Origin: Siccirubricoccus phaeus | Lineage (GTDB): Bacteria; Pseudomonadota; Alphaproteobacteria; Acetobacterales; Acetobacteraceae | DNA: 64,000 bases | Assembly: GCF_008360935.1 (NCBI RefSeq) | Contig: NZ_SRXO01000001.1 | Coordinates: 372,001 to 436,000, forward strand | Direction of reading: 5' to 3' | Shown: piece after piece, positions 1 to 8,262 of the stretch | Numbering within the stretch: the first letter of the stretch is position 1 | Layout of the letters: the number at the start of each line of letters is the position of its first letter | Position numbers and translations under genes: made by a program | The notes under the pieces: generated by a model | What the model was told of the DNA's origin: nothing | The model's database searches: none | Seen by the model: the letters and a program-made list of their open reading frames with translations, nothing else

Positions 1-117
1 GAGTACCAGGAGCTGGTGGCGGTGCCGGAAGCCGAGCTGGCGGGGTGGCTGGCGGCAAGGCCAGGGCGGGTGGTGCCGGCGGCCGGGATGTTCCTCGGCG
101 CGTTGGGGCTGGTCTAG
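1..117 (+). CDS. C-terminal end of an unidentified protein
   Basis: An open frame enters from the left edge and ends at a TAG at 115-117, giving the last 38 residues (EYQELVAVPEAELAGWL... to ...FLGALGLV). Codon use is GC-rich at third positions, as in neighbouring genes, so I read it as the tail of a real gene. Too little is visible to name a family. The spacer after it (118-252) holds a hairpin and no gene. Confidence 0.5.
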   Translation, partial: EYQELVAVPEAELAGWLAARPGRVVPAAGMFLGALGLV

Positions 118-127
118 CTGCCCGCTT

Positions 128-149
128 CCCTCCCCGCTGGCGGGGAGGG
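128..149. repeat. GC hairpin repeat (CCCTCCCCGC/GGCGGGGAGGG type)
   Basis: A nearly perfect inverted repeat, CCCTCCCCGC followed by TGGCGGGGAGGG, lies just after the first stop codon. Closely similar hairpins occur at 12998-13018, 23092-23113 and 27246-27266, always between genes. It may act as a transcription terminator for the flanking genes, but there is no T-tract. It reads equally well as a dispersed palindromic repeat. Confidence 0.6.
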
Positions 150-252
150 TCAGGGTGGGGGCGGTCCGGGCGGGTGGCGGCAGGGTCCGGTCAGTTCGCG
201 GTCGGGGCCGGCACCCCCGCCCCGGTCCCCCGCCGGGTGGGGGAAGACCCGT

Positions 253-666
253 TCAGCCCTGCGGCCCCTCCACCACCTTGGTCTCGAACTCGCCGGGCGA
301 GGTGATCTCCAGCAATTCCATGTCGTCCGAATGCTCCAGCTCCCGGTGCGCGATGCCCGGGGCCTGCAGCACGCTGTCCCCCGCCTCCAGCCGCACCTCG
401 CCGATATCGGCGTATTCGAAGCGCACCCAGCCGCGCAGGACGAAGACCAATTGGAAGTCCAGCGTGTGCGTGTGCCAGACCGGGTTCGCATGCTTGCCCG
501 GAATGGCGCGGACCACATTGGCCCCGTAGGCCCCGGCGGTGGCGCCGGCGATGCCGAGGTCGCGGTAGCCGAAGAAGGGGCGCAATCCGGTATCGAAATT
601 GGCGCTGGCGGCGTGGGTGACCGTGGTCCGCACCCGGAGGGTCGGGGCTGGGGCATCATCTGGCAT
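253..666 (-). CDS. Small cupin-domain protein
   Basis: This 137-residue protein is a single cupin barrel. The HTHTLDFQLVFVLRGW stretch fits cupin motif 1 with metal-binding histidines. The later GDSVLQAPGIAHRELEHSDD stretch fits motif 2. I placed the start at 666 because AAGGAGGA lies just upstream; an open frame continues to 756 without such a site. Proteins of this shape bind metals and small acids as enzymes or as sensors, and nothing here identifies the substrate. It is transcribed away from the trehalose genes. Confidence 0.8.
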   Translation of the reverse strand: MPDDAPAPTLRVRTTVTHAASANFDTGLRPFFGYRDLGIAGATAGAYGANVVRAIPGKHANPVWHTHTLDFQLVFVLRGWVRFEYADIGEVRLEAGDSVLQAPGIAHRELEHSDDMELLEITSPGEFETKVVEGPQG

Positions 667-995
667 GGCGTCCTCCTTCGCATCTTCTGGTTGGGCATGC
701 AGGCACAAGTTTCTATGGCGGGGCGTGTCCTCGCGCGTTTGTGACGTCACCGCCATTCCTGGCTGGCAAGGCCGGATCGGCGGCCCGGACCCTGCCGCAG
801 CCTAGGCGAAAGCCCCGGCGCCAGCACCCCCCGAAGGCCACTTTCCTGCCAAAATTCGGCCACCCGGCCGCCGCCTGCGCGGCCGCCACGGGTCGCCGCA
901 CCGCCCCGCGCGGGGCCCGGCGAACCGGCGCGGAGGCGGAAAATTCCGCGCCTTCGCGAGAAACCGAAACGCCCGCCACGGCTTTGAACCTGGCA
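667..995. other. Divergent spacer between the cupin gene and otsB
   Basis: This stretch separates two divergent genes. It contains a perfect 10-bp palindrome, GTGACGTCAC, at 741-750, which could be a regulator site for either gene. The open frame on the plus strand that runs into otsB has GC-poor, erratic codon use here, so I do not count it as coding. No recognisable promoter consensus was found. Confidence 0.4.
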
Positions 996-1784
996 ATGTC
1001 CTGGCAGTTCAAGCTCCCTCCGCCGCCCCGCGCCCCGGCACAGGGTCCATTCCCCTTGGGCCCCTTCCACCGGCCGGCCCTCTTCCTCGATTTCGATGGC
1101 ACCCTGGTCGAAATCGCCGAACGCCCGGATGCGATCCGGGTGCCCGAGGATTTACCGAAGCTGCTGCACCGCCTGGCGGCCGCCCTGGACGGGGCCCTGG
1201 CCATCGTCAGCGGCCGGCCGCTCGGCGACCTCATCCATTACCTGCCGGTGCCGCTCCCCCTGGCCGGGGAGCATGGCGCGGCGCTGCGCCCGGTGCCGGA
1301 GGAACCACCGCTCCGCCCCGACCTGCCCCAGCCCCCCGCCGCCTGGCGCGCCCGGGCGGATGCGCTGGTCGCCGAATACCCCGGCACCCTGCTGGAGCCG
1401 AAGGCGCATGGCTTCGTCCTGCATTACCGCCAGGCGCCGGAGGCCGGCGCCCCGGCCCATGCCCTGATGGCCAGCCTGGTCGCCGAGGATCCGGCGGCCT
1501 TCACCCTGCTCGAGGCCCATATGGCCTGGGAGATCCGCCCGCGCGGCCCCTCCAAGGCCTCCGCCGTGCGGGCGCTGATGGCCGCGCCGCCCTTCGCCGG
1601 CCGCACGCCGCTCTTCATCGGTGACGACGTCACGGATGAGGAGGGGATGCGCGCCTGCCGCGAGCTGGGCGGCCAGGGCTGGCGGCTGCAGGAGGCCTTC
1701 GGCACCCCCGCCGAGCTGCGGCGCTGGCTGGCCCGCGCCCTGAACCCGCATGAGGTCCCGCCATCGCTGGAGGTTACGCCATGA
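996..1784 (+). CDS. otsB: Trehalose-6-phosphate phosphatase
   Basis: It removes phosphate from trehalose 6-phosphate, the second step of trehalose synthesis by the OtsAB route. The 262-residue protein is a HAD-superfamily phosphatase. DFDGTLVEIAERPDAI carries the aspartate nucleophile, IVSGRPL is the second motif, and IGDDVTDEEG is the metal-binding fourth motif. The ATG at 996 is the most reasonable start, since codon use becomes typical only from here; no strong ribosome-binding site is visible. Its stop overlaps the otsA start (ATGA), so the two are translationally coupled. Trehalose is a compatible solute and desiccation protectant. Confidence 0.93.
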   Translation: MSWQFKLPPPPRAPAQGPFPLGPFHRPALFLDFDGTLVEIAERPDAIRVPEDLPKLLHRLAAALDGALAIVSGRPLGDLIHYLPVPLPLAGEHGAALRPVPEEPPLRPDLPQPPAAWRARADALVAEYPGTLLEPKAHGFVLHYRQAPEAGAPAHALMASLVAEDPAAFTLLEAHMAWEIRPRGPSKASAVRALMAAPPFAGRTPLFIGDDVTDEEGMRACRELGGQGWRLQEAFGTPAELRRWLARALNPHEVPPSLEVTP

Positions 1785-3139
1785 GTCGCCTGGTCCTGGT
1801 TGCCAACCGGGTGCCCAACCCCAATGATCGGGGGGCCACCGCCGGCGGCCTGGCCGTGGCGCTGCGCGACGCCGTCAGCCGGCGCGACGCCATGTGGTTC
1901 GGCTGGAGCGGCAGCACCGCCGAGGCCACCGCCACCACGCCCCAGATCGAAACCCGCGGCCGCCTGACCTATGCGACGCTGGATCTGGGGAAGGAGGATT
2001 ACCGCCGCTACTACCAGGGCTTCGCCAATGGCTCGCTCTGGCCCACGCTGCATTACCGGCTCGGCCTCTCGCATTTCGACCGGGCGGATTACGCCGGATA
2101 CCGCAAGGTGAACAACGCCTTCGCCGTGGCCCTGGCGCCACTGCTGCGGCGGGACGACCTGGTCTGGGTGCATGATTTCCACCTCTTCCCGCTGGGGGCG
2201 GAGCTGCGACGGCTGGGTGCCCGCCAGCGCCTGGGCTTCTTCCTGCACGTGCCCTTCCCGCCGCCCGGCCTGTTCTTCGCCATGCCGCGCGGGGCGGAGC
2301 TGGTGGCGGACCTGGCCGCCTATGACGTGATCGGGGTGCAGACCGAGGAGGATGCCGGCAATCTCCGCGCCGCGCTGGCCAATATCGGGCAGAAGGCCGC
2401 CGCCGCCCGGGTCGCCGCCTTCCCGATCGGCATCGAGGCGGACAGCTTCGCCCGCGCCGCGGCCAAATCCGCCTCCGGCATCGAGACGGCGCGGTTCCGC
2501 CAGAGCCTGGTCGGCCGCACCCTGGTGCTGGGGGTGGACCGGCTGGACTACACCAAGGGCCTGCCGCAGCGCTTCGCCGGCTTCGCCCAGCTGCTCAATC
2601 AGTTCGAGCAGCACCGCCAGCGCGTGACCTATCTGCAGGTGGCCCCGGTCTCCCGCGGCGATGTGGCGCAGTACCGCAGCCTGCGGCGGGAGCTGGACGA
2701 ATGGGCCGGCCGGATCAACGGGCAGTACGCCGATCCAGACTGGATGCCGCTGCGCTACATGACGCGGGCGGTGGCGCGGCCGACGCTGGCCGGCTTCATG
2801 CGGCTGGCACGGGTCGGGCTGGTGACGCCGCTCAGGGACGGGATGAACCTGGTCGCCAAGGAATATGTGGCGGCGCAGGACCCGGCCGATCCGGGCGTGC
2901 TGGTGCTCTCCCGCTTCGCCGGGGCGGTGGCGCAGTTGCCGGGCGCGCTGCTGGTGAACCCGCTGGATCCGGACGAGATCGCCGAGGCGCTGGACACCGC
3001 GCTGGAGATGGGGCGGGAGGAGCGGCTGGCGCGCTGGCGGAGCATGGAGGCGGGGGTGCGGGAGCAGGGCGCCCAGGCCTGGTGCCAGGATTTCATGGCG
3101 GCGCTGGAGGGCGGCGGGCCGACGGCGATCGCCGCCTGA
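1781..3139 (+). CDS. otsA: Alpha,alpha-trehalose-phosphate synthase
   Basis: This GT20 glycosyltransferase joins a nucleotide-activated glucose (usually UDP-glucose) to glucose 6-phosphate to make trehalose 6-phosphate. The 452 residues have the family landmarks: a VANRVP start, the HDFHLFPLGAELR and FFLHVPFPP stretches of the acceptor side, GVDRLDYTKGL in the nucleotide domain and LRDGMNLVAKEY near the end. Length is close to the usual 450-480. It overlaps otsB by 4 nt, in the otsB-otsA order. This cytoplasmic pair gives the cell its own trehalose supply. Confidence 0.96.
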   Translation: MSRLVLVANRVPNPNDRGATAGGLAVALRDAVSRRDAMWFGWSGSTAEATATTPQIETRGRLTYATLDLGKEDYRRYYQGFANGSLWPTLHYRLGLSHFDRADYAGYRKVNNAFAVALAPLLRRDDLVWVHDFHLFPLGAELRRLGARQRLGFFLHVPFPPPGLFFAMPRGAELVADLAAYDVIGVQTEEDAGNLRAALANIGQKAAAARVAAFPIGIEADSFARAAAKSASGIETARFRQSLVGRTLVLGVDRLDYTKGLPQRFAGFAQLLNQFEQHRQRVTYLQVAPVSRGDVAQYRSLRRELDEWAGRINGQYADPDWMPLRYMTRAVARPTLAGFMRLARVGLVTPLRDGMNLVAKEYVAAQDPADPGVLVLSRFAGAVAQLPGALLVNPLDPDEIAEALDTALEMGREERLARWRSMEAGVREQGAQAWCQDFMAALEGGGPTAIAA

Positions 3140-3245
3140 GGCACATGCCGGCGGCGGCATGATGCGCCACGGGTGCGGACCGCAGGCGTGGCCCCGCGCT
3201 GACGGGCCGGCCGGAAGACCGGCTCGCCAGCACGGGACCGCGCTC

Positions 3246-3785
3246 ATGGTTTTTCCACCAAACCGTAGCGATGCTGGCCTGATCGGCGGCATCGGGTCCG
3301 GCGGGCAGGCCTTGGGCAAGCGGGCGATCGTGGCGCGCGCCGCGGATATGGGGCGGGCCCGTTACTTCTTCCTCGGCTACCGGGACGATCTGGACCGCTC
3401 CTTCCCGCGCTGGACGCAGGACCGCTGCCGCGCCCGCTGGCTGGATGCGGATGAGGCGGAGGTGGAGGCGAAGCTGCTTGCCGCCCGGTGCCGCAGCCAT
3501 GTGATCTGCGCCGAGCCGCTGGGCGCGCCGAGCCTGGATCAGCTCCCCCGAGACACCGCTGCGCGGCGTCGTGGGGGCCCGGGAGCCGCTGTCCTTCCCG
3601 CGCCTCGCACAACTCGCCATGGCAAAGCCGCGGCAGGGCACCAGGGCGGCGCCTTGCCGGGCGGGCGCTCGGGCGAGGGGCGGGTGCGTGCCGGCCATCC
3701 GCTGCATCTTGACGCTTTGGTCATCCCCATGGCGGCAGGATGCGGCGGGATGGGGCTGGCCGCAGCCCCGCAGCTTTGCCCGTGA
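3246..3785 (+). pseudogene. Possible gene relic or orphan ORF
   Basis: A frame from ATG 3246 to a stop at 3785 (179 codons) has gene-like codon use only between about 3285 and 3545, encoding ...RARYFFLGYRDDLDRSFPRWTQ and nearby residues. After that the composition becomes Arg/Gly/Ala-rich, as expected for noncoding GC-rich DNA. It has no ribosome-binding site and no family I recognise. I read it as a decayed gene or a short lineage-specific gene lying between otsA and the glycosyltransferase. Confidence 0.25.
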
Positions 3786-3796
3786 GGACCGCCAGG

Positions 3797-4582
3797 ATGG
3801 CAGGACGACCGCATGTGGTGATCGCGACCCCCTGCTATGGCGCGATGGTGCACCAGGGCTACATGCTCTCCGTGCTGCGCCTGCTGCAGGACGGGCTGAC
3901 GCGCGAGGCGGACTTCACCCTCCAAATGCTCGGGCATGACTCGCTCATCACCCGCAGCCGCAACACGCTGCTGGCGCGCTTCCTGCGGCAGCGGGAGGCC
4001 ACCCATATCCTGTTCATCGATGCCGATATCAGCTTCGAGCCAGGGCAGATCCGGCGGATGCTGCTGGCGAGGAAGGAGCTGGTCGCCGGGCTCTACCCGC
4101 TGAAGCTGCAGCGCTGGGACGCGGCGGCGCGGCGCCAGGCGATGCAGGGGGAAAGCCTGGCGACGGCGCCGCTGCTCTATGTCGGCCAGCCCTGCACGGG
4201 GGCGGAGGCGGAGCGGGACGGGGATTTCGTCACCGGCACCTATGCCGGCTCCGGCTTCATGCTGGCGCGGCGGGACATGGTGGAGCGGATGGCGGCGAGC
4301 TACCCGGAGACCCGCTACCGCCATATCGACGCCGCCAACCCGGCGGTGCCGGACGGCGCCATCTGCCACGCGCTGTTCGATTGTGCGATCGACCCCGAGA
4401 GCGGCACCTATCTCAGCGAGGATTTCACCTTCTGCCGCCGCTGGCGGGCCATCGGCGGCAAAGTGTGGCTGGATACGCGCGGCCGGCTGACCCATACCGG
4501 GGCGCATGATTTCGTCGGCGACCCAACGCTGCGGTTCCTGGACGTGCCGGCGCATCCGCTGCGGGAGGCGGTGGGGGCTTAG
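3797..4582 (+). CDS. GT-A type glycosyltransferase-like protein
   Basis: The 261-residue protein looks like a cytoplasmic nucleotide-sugar transferase. It opens with HVVIATPCYGAMVHQGYMLS and has THILFIDADISFEP, where DAD fits the metal-binding DxD motif of GT-A enzymes. A later ISEDFTFCRRWRAIGGK-type segment (here LSEDFTFCRRW) matches the ED/W region of family-2-like transferases. The start at 3797 follows a GAGGA-like site. Donor and acceptor cannot be told from the sequence. It ends just before a repeat array and converges on the CoA-transferase gene. Confidence 0.7.
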   Translation: MAGRPHVVIATPCYGAMVHQGYMLSVLRLLQDGLTREADFTLQMLGHDSLITRSRNTLLARFLRQREATHILFIDADISFEPGQIRRMLLARKELVAGLYPLKLQRWDAAARRQAMQGESLATAPLLYVGQPCTGAEAERDGDFVTGTYAGSGFMLARRDMVERMAASYPETRYRHIDAANPAVPDGAICHALFDCAIDPESGTYLSEDFTFCRRWRAIGGKVWLDTRGRLTHTGAHDFVGDPTLRFLDVPAHPLREAVGA

Positions 4583-4610
4583 GGCATTTTGAAGTCCGGC
4601 GGAATCGACC

Positions 4611-4886
4611 GCTCTAGCTTATGGATTGTAGAGCAGATTCACGCCTCCGGGCGATGCCGCCCTCCGGCGATCTGCTCTAGAGCGGTTTCACGCTGACTGT
4701 GCAGCGCGAAATCGCTCTAGCTTATGGATTGTAGAGCAGATTCACGCCTTCGGGCGATGCCGCCTTCCGGCGATCTGCTCTAGAGCGGTTTCACGCTGAC
4801 TGTGCAGCGCGAAATCGCTCTAGCTTATGGATTGTAGAGCAGATTCACGCCTTCGGGCGATGCCGCCCTCCGGCGATCTGCTCTAG
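4611..4886. repeat. R1 element: array of twin-palindrome 103-bp units
   Basis: A unit starting GCTCTAGCTTATGGATTG recurs at 4611, 4714 and 4817, an exact 103-bp period; the third copy is partial. Each unit holds palindrome A (AGAGCAGAT ... ATCTGCTCT) and palindrome B (AGAGCGGTTTCACG ... CGAAATCGCTCT). The order is A-B-A-B-A. Single copies lie at 23249-23353, 36524-36629 and 44718-44824, in the opposite orientation. The array separates two convergent genes, and its right edge supplies the TAG stop of the CoA-transferase gene. It could work as a bidirectional terminator or as a mobile palindromic repeat. Confidence 0.95.
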
Positions 4887-6022
4887 CCCTTCCGCCCCAG
4901 CACCTCCGCCGTGTGCTCGCCGAGCGTCGGCGCGGGGCGCTCCGACCAGGGGCGCCGGCGGTCGAAGCTGATCGGCAGGCCGAGCACCTTCACGCCGGTC
5001 TCCGGCAGGCTCTGCACCATCTCCACCGCGGCGAATTGCTCGGTCGCCGCCACCTCGCCGATATCGTTCACCGGGGCGCAGGGCACGCCCACCGCTTCCA
5101 GCGCCGCGATCCAATGGGCGCGGGGCCTGGTCCGCAGGATCTCGGCGATCAGCGGCACCAGCACGGCGCGGTGCTGCACCCGGTGGCGGCCGCGGGCGAA
5201 GCGTGGGTCCTCCGCCCATTCCGGATGGCCGAGCACCGCGGCGCAGCGCGCCCAGAGCCGGTCATTGCCGGCGGCGAGGCAGAGCGGGCGGTCCGAGGTC
5301 TCGAAGACCTGGTAAGGGACGATGACGGCGGCGCCGGTGCCGTGGCGCTTCGGCACCTCACCGGTCGCCAGGTGCTGGTTGATCTGCCCCTCCACCCAGA
5401 AGGTCGCCGTCTCGAACAGCGAGGTGTCGACGAGACAGCCCCGCCCGGTGCGGTCCCGCTGCCGCAACGCCGCCAGCGCACCGATGGTGCAGAACAGCCC
5501 CGTCGCCTTGTCGTTGATCGAGGCGCCGCAGAAGGTCGGCGGGTCCTCCGGCCTTCCGGTCATGCTCATCATGCCGCCATAGGCCTGCAGCAGCGGGTCG
5601 AAGCCGGGCTTCAGGCGCATCGGCCCCTGGTAGCCGAAGGCCCAGATGGAGCAGTAGACGAGGCGCGGATGCCGCTCCAGCATCGCCTCCGGCCCGATGC
5701 CGATCTCATCGACCACGCCGGGGCGGAGGTTCTGGATCAGCACATCGGCCGTCTCGCACAGCCGGTGCAGCCTCTCGACATCGGCCGGGCTCTTCAGGTC
5801 CAGCACCACGCTCTTCTTGTTGCGGTTCTGGCTGTGGAAATAGAGGCTGGTCTCGCCATCCGGCCCGAAGGGCGGGCCCCAGAGGCGGGCATCGTCGCCG
5901 CCATCCGGCTTTTCGATCTTGATGACCTCGGCGCCCATGTCGGCCAGGATCACGCCCGCCAGCGGCCCGGCCAGGGCCTGCCCAACCTCGATCACAACCA
6001 GCCCGTCCAGCGGCCCCGACAT
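4883..6022 (-). CDS. CaiB/BaiF family (type III) CoA-transferase
   Basis: It probably moves coenzyme A between a thioester donor and a carboxylic acid. The 379-residue protein opens with the family signature GPLDGLVVIEVGQALAGPLAG and has GAEVIKIEKPDGGDDAR. NRNKKSVVLDLKS precedes the region of the catalytic aspartate in this family. I chose ATG 6022 because AGGAGG lies six bases upstream; an ATG at 6028 abuts that site. The stop codon TAG (4885-4883) lies within the R1 repeat. The gene is divergent from an amidohydrolase. The acyl substrate is unknown. Confidence 0.9.
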   Translation of the reverse strand: MSGPLDGLVVIEVGQALAGPLAGVILADMGAEVIKIEKPDGGDDARLWGPPFGPDGETSLYFHSQNRNKKSVVLDLKSPADVERLHRLCETADVLIQNLRPGVVDEIGIGPEAMLERHPRLVYCSIWAFGYQGPMRLKPGFDPLLQAYGGMMSMTGRPEDPPTFCGASINDKATGLFCTIGALAALRQRDRTGRGCLVDTSLFETATFWVEGQINQHLATGEVPKRHGTGAAVIVPYQVFETSDRPLCLAAGNDRLWARCAAVLGHPEWAEDPRFARGRHRVQHRAVLVPLIAEILRTRPRAHWIAALEAVGVPCAPVNDIGEVAATEQFAAVEMVQSLPETGVKVLGLPISFDRRRPWSERPAPTLGEHTAEVLGRKG

Positions 6023-6186
6023 GCGCATCCTCCTTCTTCGGCGCGGGCAGCATAGAGCGGATTGCGGGAGAGCGGGAACGCCCTGCCACGCATGACCGTC
6101 CGGAGCCGCCCCGGCCATGGCGGGAGCGGCTGGCGCTGCCGGGCGAGACGAGTATCCTGCGCCCCGGGATTGAGGGGAGAGAGACG

Positions 6187-7221
6187 ATGAGCGGCAACAA
6201 CGCCCATGTCCATTACGTGCCGGTGCGGGAGGAGTGGCTGTCCCGCCGCAAGGAAGAGGCGCTGGAGCCGGCGCTGCCGATCATCGACCCGCACCACCAT
6301 CTGTGGGACCGGCCGGGCTGGCGCTACCAGCTGGATGAGCTGCTGGCGGATACCAACCAGGGCCACAACATCGTCGCCACGGTCTTCGTGCAGTGCCGCG
6401 CCATGCATCGCGCCACGGGGCCGGAGGCCTACAAGCCGGTGGGCGAGACGGAATACGTCACCGGCATCGCGGCGATGAGCGCCTCCGGCGGCTATGGGCC
6501 GACGCGGGTGGCGGAGGGCATCGTCGGGCATGTGGACCTGCAGATCGGCGCCGAGGCGCGGGATGTGCTGCAGGCGCATATCGCCGCGGCCGGTGGGCGC
6601 TTCCGCGGCATCCGCCACATCACCGCCTGGGATCCGGACCCGGTGATCATGAACCCGGCCTACCAGCCGCCGCAGGACATCCTGTTCCGCGAGGATTTCC
6701 GCGCCGGCTTCAAGCAGTTGGCGCCGCTGGGGCTGAGCTTCGATGCCTGGCTGTACCACCCGCAGATCCCCGACCTGACGGCGCTGGCGCGGGCCTTCCC
6801 GGAGACGCCGATCGTGCTGGACCATGTCGGCGGGCCGCTCGGCATCCGCGGCTATGCCGGGCAGAAGGAGGAGGTGTTCCGGAGCTGGCGCGCGGCGATG
6901 GCGGAGCTGGCGACCTGTCCGAATGTGCATATCAAGCTCGGCGGGCTCGGCATGCGGATCAACGGCATGGGGTTCGAGGAGCAGGCGGAGCCGCCGTCTT
7001 CGGATGAACTGGCGGCGGCGTGGAAGCCCTGGATGGAAACCACCATCGAGCTGTTCGGCGCGACGCGCTGCATGTTCGAGAGCAATTTCCCGGTGGACAA
7101 GGGCAGCTACAGCTACGGCGTGTTCTGGAATGCCTGCAAGAAGCTGGCGAAGGGCGCCAGCGCGGCGGAAAAGGCGGCGCTGTTCGCGGGGACGGCGCGA
7201 AGCTTCTACAAGCTGTCTTGA
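6187..7221 (+). CDS. Amidohydrolase-2 family TIM-barrel hydrolase
   Basis: A 344-residue metal-dependent hydrolase of the COG3618 (lactonase-like) group. IIDPHHHLWD provides the family's metal-binding histidine pair. Further landmarks are IRHITAWDPDP, the IVLDHVGGPLG strand with its histidine, and CMFESNFPVDK, whose aspartate is catalytic in relatives. The GGGGAGAGAGACG before ATG 6187 is a good ribosome-binding site. Relatives hydrolyse lactones or decarboxylate aromatic acids. The neighbouring CoA-transferase and racemase-like genes suggest carboxylic-acid catabolism. The substrate is not evident. Confidence 0.85.
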   Translation: MSGNNAHVHYVPVREEWLSRRKEEALEPALPIIDPHHHLWDRPGWRYQLDELLADTNQGHNIVATVFVQCRAMHRATGPEAYKPVGETEYVTGIAAMSASGGYGPTRVAEGIVGHVDLQIGAEARDVLQAHIAAAGGRFRGIRHITAWDPDPVIMNPAYQPPQDILFREDFRAGFKQLAPLGLSFDAWLYHPQIPDLTALARAFPETPIVLDHVGGPLGIRGYAGQKEEVFRSWRAAMAELATCPNVHIKLGGLGMRINGMGFEEQAEPPSSDELAAAWKPWMETTIELFGATRCMFESNFPVDKGSYSYGVFWNACKKLAKGASAAEKAALFAGTARSFYKLS

Positions 7222-7395
7222 GAGGGGCTCTGACCCTCTCAAACTCTCCCCGCCAATGGGGTTGGACGCAGTGCGTCCAACCCCATTGGAACCCTTGAGT
7301 TTTGCGGTTGGACCGTCGGGTCCGAAATTCATGGTTTCCAAAGGCCCTTTGGCCTTTGGTGGGGTGGGTTCGGGAGGGGCAAAGCCCCTCCTGAC
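7222..7395. repeat. R4 spacer with a perfect 18-bp-stem palindrome
   Basis: Positions 7253-7289 form a perfect palindrome: 18-bp arms (CCAATGGGGTTGGACGCA and its complement) around one G. Nearby are a CCAAAGGCCCTTTGG hairpin and a GAGGGGC/GCCCCTC hairpin. The words GGTTGGACGCA and CCTTTGGAAACCATGA (here reversed) recur in the spacers at 24840-25013 and, for the second word, 50754-50991. The spacer lies between convergent genes and could terminate both. Confidence 0.8.
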
Positions 7396-8139
7396 CTAGC
7401 CTTTCAGCAAGCCGAAGATCTTCCCTTCATCCACCCATGGCGCCCCCGAGATGCCCAGCGCATCCAGGCACCCCCACAGCCCGATCGAGCAGGAATCGAC
7501 CACCGCGATCCCCAGCTCCGCTTCCAGCTTCGCCACCACCGGCAGCCCCGGCATGTTGGTGCCCCAGATCAGCACCGCTTCCACCTGCGCGTCGCGCGCG
7601 CAGCCCCGCACCGCGTCGCTCAGCGTCGCCGGCGAGACCTCCGCTGCCTCGAGGTTCGAGGCCAGCCCCAGCGAGCGCTGCGCCGCCGCCGGGAAGCCCT
7701 GCGCCGCGAAGCGCTCGCCGATGAAGGCGGTGCGGTCCGGCTGCCCCTGGGTGATCAGCCCAATGCGCTTCGCACCCAGCCGCCGCAGGATCTCCAGCAC
7801 GTCCAGCGCCACGGACCGCACCGGGCAGCCCGCGATCGGCGCCAGCTCCGCCGCCAAATCCCGGTCCACCTGGAACCCGTCCAGCGCCCCCTTGGTGCCG
7901 TTCCAGGAGAGCGCGCCGATTCCCGCATCCTGCAGCAGGTCCGCCGCCACGCGGCAGGCCGCCACGTCATAGCCGCCCTCCGGCTGCCCGCTGCCATCCG
8001 GCCGGTAGGGGATGCGCGCATAGCAGGCGCCGAGTTCCGGCATCCGCCGCAGCAGGTATTCCGTCGTCCGCTCCACCGTGCGGTTGGAGGAGGGGACGAG
8101 CTGCCCGATCACCCGGGTCGGCATGGGGGGCATGGTCAT
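7396..8139 (-). CDS. Maleate isomerase/Asp-Glu racemase-like protein without the usual cysteines
   Basis: The 247-residue protein has the two-lobed fold signature of maleate isomerases and arylmalonate decarboxylases, such as VIGQLVPSSNRTVE at the start and VLEILRRLGAKRIGLIT in the second lobe. In active relatives each lobe carries a catalytic cysteine in a C-T-S or C-T-N context. Here the matching places read WNGTKG (Gly81) and WGTNMPG (Gly193). It may use another chemistry, as arylmalonate decarboxylase does with one glycine, or only bind ligand. A weak ribosome-binding site leaves the start between 8139 and 8133. Confidence 0.75.
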   Translation of the reverse strand: MTMPPMPTRVIGQLVPSSNRTVERTTEYLLRRMPELGACYARIPYRPDGSGQPEGGYDVAACRVAADLLQDAGIGALSWNGTKGALDGFQVDRDLAAELAPIAGCPVRSVALDVLEILRRLGAKRIGLITQGQPDRTAFIGERFAAQGFPAAAQRSLGLASNLEAAEVSPATLSDAVRGCARDAQVEAVLIWGTNMPGLPVVAKLEAELGIAVVDSCSIGLWGCLDALGISGAPWVDEGKIFGLLKG

Positions 8140-8262
8140 CTCGGTCGGGCCTCGCGCCGCACTCTCCCGCCACGCGGGGCAGCGTGGCGCGATACGTCCT
8201 CAAGGCCCGGCATCCGGCCCCGGCCCCGCCGCAGGACGCAGCAAGAACCGGGCCGCCGCGCC

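Noticed and set aside
4611-4886. Regular 103-bp repeats considered as a CRISPR array
   Set aside because: The whole unit is conserved, with no unique spacers, and it recurs as single copies elsewhere. No cas gene is near.
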